NCBI RefSeq assembly: GCF_900103985.1
Contig: NZ_FNIE01000021.1
Coordinates: forward strand, 41,951-105,950
Length of the DNA stretch: 64,000 nt
Direction: 5' to 3'
Source of the DNA: Actinacidiphila guanduensis
GTDB lineage: Bacteria > Actinomycetota > Actinomycetes > Streptomycetales > Streptomycetaceae
This document shows positions 15,238 through 23,350 of the stretch, piece by piece. How positions within the stretch are numbered: position 1 is the stretch's first letter; each line of letters starts with the position of its first letter. A program made the translations under genes and the position numbers. Under the pieces are notes generated by a model. That model was not told where the DNA came from, ran no database searches, and saw nothing but the letters and a program-made list of their open reading frames with translations.

Positions 15238-15681
15238 ATGGGTTCGGTTCGACGGGCGAGTGCCTGGCTGGGCCTCGTCGACGACAACGGCGGCGAGGGT
15301 TACTACGACGAGGAGTACGCCGACTACGGCGATGGTCCGGCGCGCCCCGACACCTGGGTGACCGACCCGCGGGTGCGGGTGGCCGCCGAGTCGGCGGAGG
15401 AGGAGGGCCGCCGTATCGCCACGGTGACGCCCGACGGCTTCCGTGACGCCCGCGGTATCGGCGAGCTGTTCCGCGACGGGGTGCCGGTGATCGTCAACCT
15501 CACCGCGATGGAGTCCGCCGACGCCAAGCGCGTGGTGGACTTCGCCGCCGGCCTCACCTTCGGTCTGCGCGGCTCCATCGAGCGGGTGGCCAACCGGGTC
15601 TTCCTGCTGACTCCGGCGGACTACTCGGTGATGAACGCCGACGCCCACCGCGGCGGCGACGGCTTCTTCAACCAGAGCTGA
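15238..15681 (+). CDS. sflA: SepF-like cell-division protein (SflA type)
   Basis: A 147-residue protein with the SepF core: DGFRDARGIGELFRDGVPVIVNLTAMESADAKRVVDFAAGLTFGLRGSIERVANRVFLLTPADYSV (about 70-140). The N-terminus is short (MGSVRRASAWLGLVDD), followed by an acidic linker. The ATG at 15238 follows GAGAGAGGAGG. The main SepF lies in the ftsZ cluster elsewhere; streptomycetes carry extra SepF-like genes, and this location fits sflA of S. coelicolor as I recall it. It should associate with FtsZ and the membrane and modulate division. Confidence is high for SepF-like, moderate for the symbol. Confidence 0.88.
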   Translation: MGSVRRASAWLGLVDDNGGEGYYDEEYADYGDGPARPDTWVTDPRVRVAAESAEEEGRRIATVTPDGFRDARGIGELFRDGVPVIVNLTAMESADAKRVVDFAAGLTFGLRGSIERVANRVFLLTPADYSVMNADAHRGGDGFFNQS

Positions 15682-15682
15682 C

Positions 15683-15714
15683 CCCTGTCCGGCGGGTGCG
15701 CCCGCCGGACAGGG
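15683..15714. terminator. bidirectional terminator
   Basis: A 14-bp perfect stem CCCTGTCCGGCGGG / CCCGCCGGACAGGG with a TGCG tetraloop starts two bases after the SepF-like stop codon, between convergent genes. Confidence 0.85.
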
Positions 15715-15759
15715 TGCGGCCCCGGCCCACGGGGTCCGGCCGGATGCCCGCGCGCCGCG

Positions 15760-16947
15760 TCAGCCGCGGAAGGCGTCGATTCCGGTGAGCGCCTTGCCGA
15801 GCACGAGCTGGTGCATCTCGACGGTGCCCTCGTAGGTGAGGACGGACTCCAGGTTGGTGGCGTGCCGCATGACGGGGTACTCCAGCGAGATGCCGTTCGC
15901 GCCCAGGACGGTGCGGGCGGTGCGGCAGATCTCGATCGCCTCGCGCACGTTGTTGAGCTTGCCGAAGCTGACCTGTTCCGGGCGGAGCCGTCCCGCGTCC
16001 ATCCGCCGCCCGAGGTGGTGGGCGAGCAGGATGCCCTTGTGCAGTTCGAGCGCCATGTCCGCGAGCTTGGCCTGAGTGAGCTGGAAGCCCCCGATGGGAC
16101 GGCCGAACTGCTCGCGGCTGCGGGCGTAGTCCAGCGCCGCCTCGAAGCTCGCGCGCGCCGCGCCCACGGCGCCCCAGACGATCCCGTACCGGGCGTGGTT
16201 AAGGCAGCTCAGGGGACCGCGCAGCCCCGTGACCTCGGGAAGCACCGCGTCGGCCGGCAGCCGCACACCGTCCAGGACGAGCTCGCTGGTCACCGAGGCC
16301 CGCAGGCTCCACTTGTGCCGGATCTCCGGCGCCGAGAAGCCGGGAGTGCCGGCGGGCACGAGGAAGCCGCGCACGCCCTCGTCGGTGCGGGCCCAGACGA
16401 CGGCGACACCGGCCACGGAGCCGTTGGTGATCCACATCTTGCGGCCGTCGAGTACCCAGTCGGAGCCGTCACGCTTGGCGCGGGTACGCATCGCCGCCGG
16501 GTCGGAGCCGTGATCGGGCTCGGTGAGGCCGAAGCAGCCGATCACCTCACCCGCGGCCATCGCGGGCAGCCACTGCTGCTTCTGCTCCTCGGAGCCGTAG
16601 CGGTGGATGGCGTACATCGCGAGCGAGCCCTGCACCGAGACAAGTGAGCGGATACCGGAGTCGGCGGCCTCCAGTTCCAGGCAGGCCAGGCCGTACTGGA
16701 CGGCGCTCGCGCCCGCGCAGCCGTAGCCGGTCAGCTGCATGCCCAGGGCGCCGATGGAGCCCAGCTCTCGGGCCAGTTCGCGGACGACGGGCAGCTCGCC
16801 GCGCTCGTACCAGTCGGCGACATGCGGCAGCACCCGGTCGGCGGCCCACTGCCGCACCGTGTCGCGCACGGCGAGTTCCTCGGGCCCGAGCAGTTCGTCG
16901 AGGCCCAGCGGATCGTGCGGGTCGAATGCGGCGGGCGCTGCGGGCAT
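15760..16947 (-). CDS. acyl-CoA dehydrogenase (glutaryl-CoA dehydrogenase-like)
   Basis: A 395-residue FAD enzyme. Residues 25-130 form the helical N-domain (GYGCAGASAVQYGLACLELEAADSGIRSLVSVQGSL). The mid-domain signature is CFGLTEPDHGSDPAAMRTRA (about 155-175) with KMWITNGS. The C-domain has ARYGIVWGAVGAARASFEAALDYARSREQFGRPIGGFQLTQAKLADM and a terminal LTYEGTVEMHQLVLGKALTGIDAF. The TYEGT Glu is the catalytic base, and this pattern is typical of glutaryl-CoA dehydrogenase. It would act in lysine/tryptophan or dicarboxylate breakdown. The ATG at 16947 follows GGAGG. The gene lies 50 bp downstream of an MFS gene on the same strand. Confidence 0.93.
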   Translation of the reverse strand: MPAAPAAFDPHDPLGLDELLGPEELAVRDTVRQWAADRVLPHVADWYERGELPVVRELARELGSIGALGMQLTGYGCAGASAVQYGLACLELEAADSGIRSLVSVQGSLAMYAIHRYGSEEQKQQWLPAMAAGEVIGCFGLTEPDHGSDPAAMRTRAKRDGSDWVLDGRKMWITNGSVAGVAVVWARTDEGVRGFLVPAGTPGFSAPEIRHKWSLRASVTSELVLDGVRLPADAVLPEVTGLRGPLSCLNHARYGIVWGAVGAARASFEAALDYARSREQFGRPIGGFQLTQAKLADMALELHKGILLAHHLGRRMDAGRLRPEQVSFGKLNNVREAIEICRTARTVLGANGISLEYPVMRHATNLESVLTYEGTVEMHQLVLGKALTGIDAFRG

Positions 16948-16997
16948 GGCGGGACCTCCGGCGGCGGGTGGTGCGTGATCGGCGCCGACGTTACGGG

Positions 16998-18746
16998 TCA
17001 GCCCCCTGCCCGTCCAGAGCGCGCGGCGACGGCACGCCGCGCACTCCCCTCCCCCGCGAGATCCTCGCCTCCGGCCGCCGCAGAGGGCTCGCCGTCCGTC
17101 GCTGCCGCACCCACACCCGCCGACGCCGACTGCGACGCCGGCCCAGGCTCCGACTCGGGCTCCCGCTGCGACTGCGACTCCAGTCCCGTCTCCGGCTCCA
17201 GTTCCGCCTCCGACTCCGCCGCAGCCCCCTTCGCCCCCTCGCCCGCAGCCCCCGCCACCCCGCACTCCATCACCCGCGGCAGCCGCAACGCCGCCAGCGC
17301 CCCCGCCAGCAGCAGCACCGCGCTGACCACGAGCGTCACATGGAGCCCGTGCACGAAGGACTGCCGCGCCGCCTGCCGCAGCGCGTCACCCGGCCGCCCG
17401 CCGATCCGGCGGGCCACGTCGTACGCCCCGCCCAGCGACTGCCCCGCAGCAGCGGTGTCCGCAGGGCCGACACCCCGGGCCCGCGGCCCGTACACCGCGT
17501 TCATCACACTTCCGAGCAGCGCGATGCCGAGGCCCGCGCCCAATTGGTACGAGGTCTCGCCGATGGCCGCCGCCCCACCCGCCCGCTCGGCCGGCGCCTC
17601 GCTGAGCATCGACTCGTAGGCACCGAAGAGCGTGGTCTCCAGGCCGAAGCCGAGCGCGACGAAGGCGCAGGTCAGGAGTTGCGGGCGGTCGTGCTGGCCC
17701 ACGGCGGTGACGGAGAACACCGACAGCGCGGTGAGCACGAAGCCGCCGGCCACCATCCGGCGCGGCCCGAGCCACCGCAGCAGCCGTGCCCCGAACAGCC
17801 CCGCCGCCATGGCGGCGAACGTCAGCGGCAGCAGCCGCAGACCGGTGTCCACAGGACTCAGGCCCAGCACCAGCTGGAGATACTGCACGGCGATGAGTTC
17901 GAGCCCGACCAGCGCCAGCATCGCCAGCACGATGCAGCCGACCGACGTCGAGAACGCGGCCCTGGTGAACATCCGCACATCGATCAGGGGATGCGGCAGG
18001 CGGCGCTGCCGCCGCACGAAGAACACCAGCAGGGCGAGGCCGCCGAGCAGCGGCACCCACACCGAGGCGTCGAGCAGATGCGTGGCAGCCCCGAACCGCT
18101 GGATGCCGAAGACGGTGCCGAGCACGCCCAGCGCCGCGGTGACGGCGCCCACCAGGTCCCACGGCTCCTCCCCGCAGCCGCGCGACTCCGGCAGCAGCAT
18201 CCGCCCGACCACCAGCATCACCGCCATCAGCGGCAGGTTGACCAGGAAGACCGAGCCCCACCAGAAGTGCTCGACGAGGAAGCCGCCGAGCACAGGCCCC
18301 ACGGCGGCACCGACCGCGGCCACCGCGCTCCACACGCCGATCGCCATGGCGCGCTCGCGGCGGTCGGGGAAGACCTGCCGCAGGATCGACAGCGTGGCCG
18401 GCATGATCATCGCACCGCCGGCGCCCAGGAGGGCGCGCGCGCCGATCAGCACATGGGCGTCGGGGGCGAAGGCCGCCAGCGCCGAGGCGGCGCCGAAGAG
18501 CGCGTACCCGGTCAGCAGCACCCTGCGGCGGCCGAACCGGTCACCGAGCGTGCCGAAGAGGATCAGCAGCGAGGCGGCGGTCAGCGGATACGCGTCCACG
18601 ATCCACAGCAGATCCTGCGCACCGGGCCGCAGATCCTCGGTCAGCGCCGGTACCGCCACGTGGAGTACGGTCGCGTCCACCGCGACCACCAGCAGGCTGA
18701 CGCAGAGGACGACAAGTACGGTCCAGCGGCTGACCGGCCGCGCCAT
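16998..18746 (-). CDS. MFS exporter, EmrB/QacA (DHA2, 14-TM) family
   Basis: A 582-residue membrane protein with about 14 hydrophobic segments (residues 8-515). Signature segments are VVAVDATVLHVAVPALTEDL in TM1, LFGTLGDRFGRRRVLLTGY (motif A, about 65-83) and the GxxxGPxxGG motif C in AVGPVLGGFL. These are proton-driven drug or metabolite exporters. The last ~75 residues are a Glu/Pro/Ala-rich cytoplasmic tail of low complexity (ESEAELEPETGLESQSQREP). The ATG at 18746 has GGAGG 7 bases upstream; the TTG at 18752 would have no spacing. No substrate can be given. A striking 10-bp repeat array lies just upstream. Confidence 0.93.
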   Translation of the reverse strand: MARPVSRWTVLVVLCVSLLVVAVDATVLHVAVPALTEDLRPGAQDLLWIVDAYPLTAASLLILFGTLGDRFGRRRVLLTGYALFGAASALAAFAPDAHVLIGARALLGAGGAMIMPATLSILRQVFPDRRERAMAIGVWSAVAAVGAAVGPVLGGFLVEHFWWGSVFLVNLPLMAVMLVVGRMLLPESRGCGEEPWDLVGAVTAALGVLGTVFGIQRFGAATHLLDASVWVPLLGGLALLVFFVRRQRRLPHPLIDVRMFTRAAFSTSVGCIVLAMLALVGLELIAVQYLQLVLGLSPVDTGLRLLPLTFAAMAAGLFGARLLRWLGPRRMVAGGFVLTALSVFSVTAVGQHDRPQLLTCAFVALGFGLETTLFGAYESMLSEAPAERAGGAAAIGETSYQLGAGLGIALLGSVMNAVYGPRARGVGPADTAAAGQSLGGAYDVARRIGGRPGDALRQAARQSFVHGLHVTLVVSAVLLLAGALAALRLPRVMECGVAGAAGEGAKGAAAESEAELEPETGLESQSQREPESEPGPASQSASAGVGAAATDGEPSAAAGGEDLAGEGSARRAVAARSGRAGG

Positions 18747-18780
18747 GGGCAAACCTCCACGCTTGTCCGCGATCCCCCCG

Positions 18781-18930
18781 CTGCATGTGATTCCCGCCGA
18801 TACCCGGCCATCTTCGGCGATCCCCTGCGATCACTGTCGATCCATGGGCAAGCCCGGCAAGCCGACATGATCTCCGGCGATCCCTCGCGAGTCGTCGCGA
18901 TCATGCACGATCACCCGCGAGCGGGGCGGA
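18781..18930. repeat. array of 15 degenerate 10-bp direct repeats (consensus TCNCNNGCGA)
   Basis: Fifteen successive decamers from 18781 to 18930 all end in A. Twelve have G before it and eleven have C or its equivalent two before, giving NGCGA/TCNC junctions and many CGATC words at exact 10-bp spacing (18818, 18828, 18838, 18878, 18898, 18908). It begins 35 bp upstream of the MFS start codon. One helical turn per repeat suggests cooperative protein binding on one DNA face. No ORF explains it. Confidence 0.7.
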
Positions 18931-19320
18931 TGCGACAGCGTACGCGAGAGACCTGTCCGCCCTCTGTGACCCAGCCCACGCGTACCCCGGGCCGCGCCCC
19001 GGCACGGCCGGGTCCACCCGATCGGACCCACCCGGCGATCCTCAGGGAAACCCTGAATAAATTCGAGGGAAATAAGCGCCAAATAAGCAAAGCCCGATGT
19101 GAGTATCAACACCCGAACATAAACTTCACCGCACCCTCCGCATTCGCGCCAAACCCCGTCCGCCAAAGGGGTGGTGAGACGCAGTCCACATCACATCGTC
19201 ATTACAAATCAGCCCGTGCAGCGGTTCTTGACTGTCACACGCTGTAACGTCGTTTGAGTGCGTACCGATAGCAGGAGCCACGGCGCGGCCGGACGCTCGT
19301 CAGGCGGCCGGCCGCCTCTG
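18931..19320. other. intergenic region with an AT-rich patch upstream of the PAP2 gene
   Basis: About 390 bp without a convincing gene. The segment 19040-19115 is AT-rich for this genome and contains AAATAAGC twice (19070-19077 and 19081-19088, 11 bp apart). It is a candidate binding site for an AT-preferring regulator or nucleoid protein. TTGACT at 19228-19233 is a possible -35 hexamer for the PAP2 gene, but no good -10 is evident at normal spacing. Confidence 0.4.
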
Positions 19321-20487
19321 ATGAGCCGAACACGCGTCTGGCTGTTCGCCCTGACCGTGACGGCCTACGTGGCCATCGTCATCGGCGTCGTCACCGACTC
19401 CAAGCTGGTGACGCTCGACTGGCAGGTCATGTTCTGGCGTCCGTACAAGCAGTGGCCGCAGATCCACCCGTTCCTGGACTACTTCGTGGTCCTCGGGCAG
19501 CGCGGCCCCACCGCCGTGATCGTGCTCTGCTGGCTGTGCTGGCGCGGCTGGCGGCGCAGCACCCTGCACCCCCTGCTGGTCTTCGGCACCTCGCTGCTGC
19601 TGCTCAACATCACCGTGGGCGCCGTGAAATACGGCCTCGGCCGGCTCGGGCCGCATTACGCGACCACCGTCGGGTCGGCGGAGATGTTCGCCGGCGGGGA
19701 TATATTTCCGTCCGGCCACACCGCCAACGCCGTGGTGACCTGGGGCGTTCTCGCCTACCTGGCCACCACCCCCCGGGCCAGGCGCTGGGGCTCGGTGGCC
19801 AGCGCGCTGCTCGCGCTGGGCGTCGGCGCCACCACCGTCTACCTGGGCACCCACTGGGTGAGCGACGTGCTGCTCGGCTGGGCCGCGGGGCTGCTGATCC
19901 TGCTGGCGCTGCCGTGGTTCGAGCCGGCGATGGCCAAGGCCGAGCAGTGGCTCACGCAGGCGTGGCGGCGGCTGCGGTCCCGCGCCCGTCGGCCGGCCAC
20001 CGGCCCTGCCGTGAAGCCGGTCGCGAGCCCGGTCGCAGACCCCGCGACGAGCCCGGTCCCGACCCCCGTCACGGCCCCCGCGGACGCGTCCGGCCTGGTC
20101 GCCGCCCGTACGGCGGAGGCAGCCGACCAGGGCGCCCCCCAGCCGGCCGAACCGGTCACGGCGGGCAGCGCGGCAGCGGCCGCGACGGGGGGCACCGCAG
20201 CGAGCGGCACCGTCACGGGCTCGGCCGCAGGCGCCCTAACTGGCACGGCAACCGCCACCGGCACGGCCGCCGGAACCGTCACCGGCCCGGCGAACGGCGC
20301 GCCAGGCCCCGCCCCGGCCCCTCCCACAGCCCCCCACCTGGGCGGACGCCCTCACACCGGCCGCAACGACCGTACGCCGCTGACCCCGGTCGGCAGCCGC
20401 CGCCCGCTCACGGAGCGGCAGCCGGTACGGCCCGCGCCGCCGCTCACCCCTGCCAGCAGCGCCGCACGCGGCCCTCGGCCACGGTGA
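19321..20487 (+). CDS. PAP2-family membrane phosphatase with long low-complexity tail
   Basis: A 388-residue protein. About five to six membrane segments lie in residues 8-200. Motifs: KYGLGRLGPHY near 100-110 (canonical K-x6-RP, here GP), PSGHTANAV near 132-140, and YLGTHWVSDVLLGW near 180. The His residues of the last two motifs are present, but the Arg of the first and third motifs is not obvious. The C-terminal ~170 residues are an Ala/Thr/Pro/Gly-rich cytoplasmic tail. I chose ATG 19321 because the 63 bases from the alternative GTG 19258 lack the G/C third-position bias. A role in dephosphorylating undecaprenyl pyrophosphate or phosphatidate is possible. The 3' end overlaps the convergent I78 gene by 44 bp. 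Confidence 0.85.
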   Translation: MSRTRVWLFALTVTAYVAIVIGVVTDSKLVTLDWQVMFWRPYKQWPQIHPFLDYFVVLGQRGPTAVIVLCWLCWRGWRRSTLHPLLVFGTSLLLLNITVGAVKYGLGRLGPHYATTVGSAEMFAGGDIFPSGHTANAVVTWGVLAYLATTPRARRWGSVASALLALGVGATTVYLGTHWVSDVLLGWAAGLLILLALPWFEPAMAKAEQWLTQAWRRLRSRARRPATGPAVKPVASPVADPATSPVPTPVTAPADASGLVAARTAEAADQGAPQPAEPVTAGSAAAAATGGTAASGTVTGSAAGALTGTATATGTAAGTVTGPANGAPGPAPAPPTAPHLGGRPHTGRNDRTPLTPVGSRRPLTERQPVRPAPPLTPASSAARGPRPR

Positions 20488-20662
20488 AGTTGAGCCGCCC
20501 GGCGACGAACTCCATCGTCACCACCGCCTCGGGCGGAAGACTGCGCACCGTGGTCCAGCCGCGTTCCCGGGCCCGCCGTTCGGCCTCTTCGAGGGCGAGT
20601 CCGGGATAGGCGTCGAGGTCGTCACTCGGATTGCGGCCGGGAGGGTTCGGTAGGGATGACAT
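20444..20662 (-). CDS. I78-family peptidase inhibitor
   Basis: A 72-residue protein with the inhibitor I78 pattern YPGLALEEAERRARERGWTTVRSLPPEAVVTMEFVAGRLNFTVAEGRVRRCWQG. The family, known from a fungal elastase inhibitor, blocks serine proteases through an exposed loop. There is no signal peptide, so its target may be cytoplasmic, or it may be a structural homologue only. The ATG at 20662 follows GGTGGCGGGT. It lies downstream of the GT4 gene on the same strand (177-bp gap) and overlaps the PAP2 gene tail-to-tail. Confidence 0.85.
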   Translation of the reverse strand: MSSLPNPPGRNPSDDLDAYPGLALEEAERRARERGWTTVRSLPPEAVVTMEFVAGRLNFTVAEGRVRRCWQG

Positions 20663-20839
20663 ACCCGCCACCGTATTCGACCGAATAGCCGAAAGCATCC
20701 GCTCGGCGGTGAAGCCGGGAACTCACACCTTCCGCACAGTTCCTGCACACAATCCGATGAGTGCCGCGGCTATTACCGGACAAGAAGAACGCCGCCCAAG
20801 CGTCTGCCCCGTACGACGCATCACATGCACGCCGACGCG

Positions 20840-22093
20840 TCACACGCGCGCAGCCGCCGCCCGGGCCAGGCCGGCCGCCGACAGCAGTCCGCCGGCTGTC
20901 CGGCCGTAGGCGGCCCGCGCCGCGGCCCGGGGCCGGGCGGCGGGCCGCGCCCGGGAGTCCAGCAGCCGCTGGTAGAGCCGGACGTGGCGGGCCGCGATCA
21001 CCGCCGGGTCGAACCGCTCGCCGGCGACCAGCGCGGCGCGGCCCATCCGGCGGCGCAGCGCGTCGTCCGCGACCAGCCGCAGCAGGGCCGCGGCGATGGC
21101 GGGCACGTCCCGCGGCGGGACGAGCAGCCCGTCGACCCCGTCGTGGACGATCTCGCGCGGGCCGTGCGGGCAGTCGGTGGCCACGACCGGCAGCCCGGCC
21201 CGCATCCCCTCCACGATCGTCATGCCGAAGGACTCCAGGGTGGAGGTGACCGCGAGGATCGAGCCGCGGGCGAGTTCCGGTTCGATCGGGGTGACCGCGC
21301 CCATCAGCCGCACATTCTCCCCGACGCCGAGCTCCGCGATCAGCGCCTGCAGGCTCGCCCGCTTCTCCCCGCCCCCGTACAGCCGCAGGGTCCAGTCCGG
21401 GTGGGCCGCGCAGACCAGGGCGAAGGCCCGGATGAGGTCGTCGTAGCGCTTGCCCTCCGCCAGGCGCCCGGCGGCGACCACGACCGGCGCCGAGCAGTCG
21501 GAGGGCGGCACGGGCGAAGGCGGGGCGCTGTTGGGGACGGCTGCGACGGGGACACCCGGCAGGCGCCTGCGGTAGGCGGCGGCGTCGGCCCGCGTGGTGG
21601 TGGTCACCGCGTCGAGCGCCGGGTAGGCGCCGCGCAGGCACTGCAGCAGGCGGCGCGGGTGGGAGTCGAGGGTGAGGTGCTCCTGGGCGACGCGGACCAG
21701 GCGGCGCGGGGCCTGCCGGGCGAGGTGCACGTTGAGGCCGGGGCGGGTGCCGACGACGACATCGGCGTCGAGGCCGGTGAGGAAGTCGCCGATGAGCTCG
21801 TCCGTCCGGGCGCTGTACATCGCGTGCCGGGGGTCGGCCCGCGGGTAGACGCGGGAGGGCTCGCGGTGGCGCGGGTCGTCCGCGAGGTCGTCGGGGCCGC
21901 CCTTGCGGATGTCGGCGAGATGACGCAGCCGGATGCGCGGGTCGTGCGGTATGCGCGGCTCGTCGTGGTTGCGGAAGACCGAGACGACCTGCACGTCGTG
22001 GCCGTCGGCGGCGAGCTGCCCGGCCAGATTGCGGGTGGTGCGGATGGTGCCGCCTATGCCGTAGGCGGTGTGGATCAGGAAGGCGATGCGCAC
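20840..22093 (-). CDS. GT4-family glycosyltransferase
   Basis: A 417-residue GT-B protein. The N-terminal domain has the glycine-rich acceptor loop in HTAYGIGGTIRTTRNLAGQLAADGHDVQVVSV. The C-terminal domain has VVAAGRLAEGKRYDDLIRAFALV and the family's E-x7-E motif in STLESFGMTIVEGMRAGLPVVATDCPHGPREIV. It transfers a sugar from an NDP-sugar to an unknown acceptor, presumably a cell-surface glycan. The GTG at 22093 follows GGGGGAG at 8 bases. The C-terminal ~35 residues are Ala/Arg-rich. The gene upstream on the same strand encodes an Rpf-like muralytic protein, but a terminator-like hairpin separates them. Confidence 0.92.
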   Translation of the reverse strand: MRIAFLIHTAYGIGGTIRTTRNLAGQLAADGHDVQVVSVFRNHDEPRIPHDPRIRLRHLADIRKGGPDDLADDPRHREPSRVYPRADPRHAMYSARTDELIGDFLTGLDADVVVGTRPGLNVHLARQAPRRLVRVAQEHLTLDSHPRRLLQCLRGAYPALDAVTTTTRADAAAYRRRLPGVPVAAVPNSAPPSPVPPSDCSAPVVVAAGRLAEGKRYDDLIRAFALVCAAHPDWTLRLYGGGEKRASLQALIAELGVGENVRLMGAVTPIEPELARGSILAVTSTLESFGMTIVEGMRAGLPVVATDCPHGPREIVHDGVDGLLVPPRDVPAIAAALLRLVADDALRRRMGRAALVAGERFDPAVIAARHVRLYQRLLDSRARPAARPRAAARAAYGRTAGGLLSAAGLARAAAARV

Positions 22094-22201
22094 GCGTGGG
22101 CTCCCCCGGTGACGAGGGGCCGTTCACGACCGGTACCCGTCCTGGTACGGTGCGGCGGCCCCGATCGACCCTAACAACGGGCCGCCCGGGCGGCCTGTCG
22201 G

Positions 22202-22241
22202 GCCCGCCCCCGCACGGCCGGGCGGCGGCACGGGGGCGGGC
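22202..22241 (-). terminator. terminator of the Rpf-like gene
   Basis: An 11-bp perfect stem GCCCGCCCCCG / CGGGGGCGGGC with an 18-base loop lies about 70 bp downstream of the Rpf-like stop codon and before the GT4 gene. Confidence 0.6.
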
Positions 22242-22309
22242 GGGCAGCGCAGGGGGCGGTGGGGCCGGACCGGGGGCGCGCGCCGCGCGGGAACGATCGG
22301 CCGGTGCGG

Positions 22310-23035
22310 TCAGTTCACCGTGAGGACGGCGCCGGCCTCCAGCACGTCGGGGTCGGAGCCGATCTGGTCCTTGTTGATCTCGTAGAGCTTCTCCCAGCCG
22401 CCTGCGACGTCGTAGTCCTCGGCGATGCTCGCCAGGCTCTCGCCGGGGTGGACGGTGTGGACGATGTGCTCGAAGCCCTTCCGGCCGACCTTGCGCGAGC
22501 AGACCGGCCAGGCGTCCCAGCCCTGGGCGCGCAGCACGGCCTCGGCGACGTCGATCTGCTGCTGGGGCTCGGCGAGGTCGGCGCGCGGGGCGTACGCGCG
22601 GCCGCCGAAGAGGTCCCAGGTGGGCTGCCAGAACTGCAGGCCGCCGTAGAAGCCGTTGCCGGTGTTGATGTGCCAGTTGCCGCTGCTCTCGCACATGGCG
22701 AGGTCGTCCCAGATGGAGCGCTGGCGGACGAAGTCGTCGGGGTCGGCGGAGTCGGCGCCGCGGGGGGCGGAGAAGACGGTGACGGCGGGGGCGGTACGGT
22801 CCGGGGCTGCGGTGTAGCGGCCGGCCGACGGGGCCGATCGGGGCGCGGTGGCGGCCGCCGCGGGCTGGGTGACCAGCGGCAGCAGCGCGAAGGTGCCGAG
22901 CGCGGCGACCACCGCGGCGGCGCGGGTGCCGCGGGCGGGGGCGGTCCGGCGCGCACTGTGGATCTGTCGATTGTTCCGCAAATCAGACGAATCCGATGGG
23001 CACGATGAATCAGACAAATTCGACAGTTCGATCAT
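22310..23035 (-). CDS. secreted resuscitation-promoting-factor-like lysozyme with LysM domain
   Basis: A 241-residue secreted protein. The signal segment is about 38-62 (AAAVVAALGTFALLPLVTQPAAAATA) after an unusually long Ser-rich leader, so the true start may be downstream of the ATG at 23035, which has no clear ribosome site. The Rpf fold covers about 100-175: IWDDLAMCESSGNWHINTGNGFYGGLQFWQPTW, with the catalytic Glu in CES. A LysM domain (about 190-241: HTVHPGESLASIAEDYDVAGGWEKLYEINKDQIG) binds peptidoglycan. Rpf proteins cleave peptidoglycan and aid germination of spores or exit from dormancy. I searched by eye for the c-di-AMP riboswitch known upstream of rpfA and did not find it. Confidence 0.92.
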   Translation of the reverse strand: MIELSNLSDSSCPSDSSDLRNNRQIHSARRTAPARGTRAAAVVAALGTFALLPLVTQPAAAATAPRSAPSAGRYTAAPDRTAPAVTVFSAPRGADSADPDDFVRQRSIWDDLAMCESSGNWHINTGNGFYGGLQFWQPTWDLFGGRAYAPRADLAEPQQQIDVAEAVLRAQGWDAWPVCSRKVGRKGFEHIVHTVHPGESLASIAEDYDVAGGWEKLYEINKDQIGSDPDVLEAGAVLTVN

Positions 23036-23350
23036 CGGGCCACGCTAGGCACAGCCCCCCGCCGATTTTCCGGCACCACGTCCCCAGGGCGTGCCCGGGC
23101 CACTCTGGTGGCGCACACGCAGGCAGATCATCACCCCGCACAACTGACGAGTCGCAGACCGTGACTCCCCCCGCGCGCCGCCCGTTGTCACAGTGCGCCG
23201 GGACCGGCCCGTCGCGCCGAACCTGCCTGCCCCGCCGAAATCCTTCGGACACCCTCCGGGCACCCGCAGGCACCCTCCAATACCATCAGCCCCCCCTCAG
23301 ACCGCCTCCCCACAACCCAGTGACTGCCCAGCACTTCCAAGGAGACTCCC
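23036..23350. other. divergent promoter region, no gene seen
   Basis: About 315 bp between the divergent Rpf-like gene and the next rightward gene. It is GC-rich, lacks coding bias, and shows no riboswitch core I could recognise. CCAAGGAGACTCCC just before 23351 is the ribosome site of the rightward gene. Confidence 0.5.

Noticed and set aside
23036..23350. c-di-AMP (ydaO) riboswitch upstream of the Rpf-like gene
   Set aside because: Such a riboswitch is known upstream of rpfA. I looked for its conserved GGGTGAATC and CCGTCAGCTAAC segments and found only a loose CGTCAG match.
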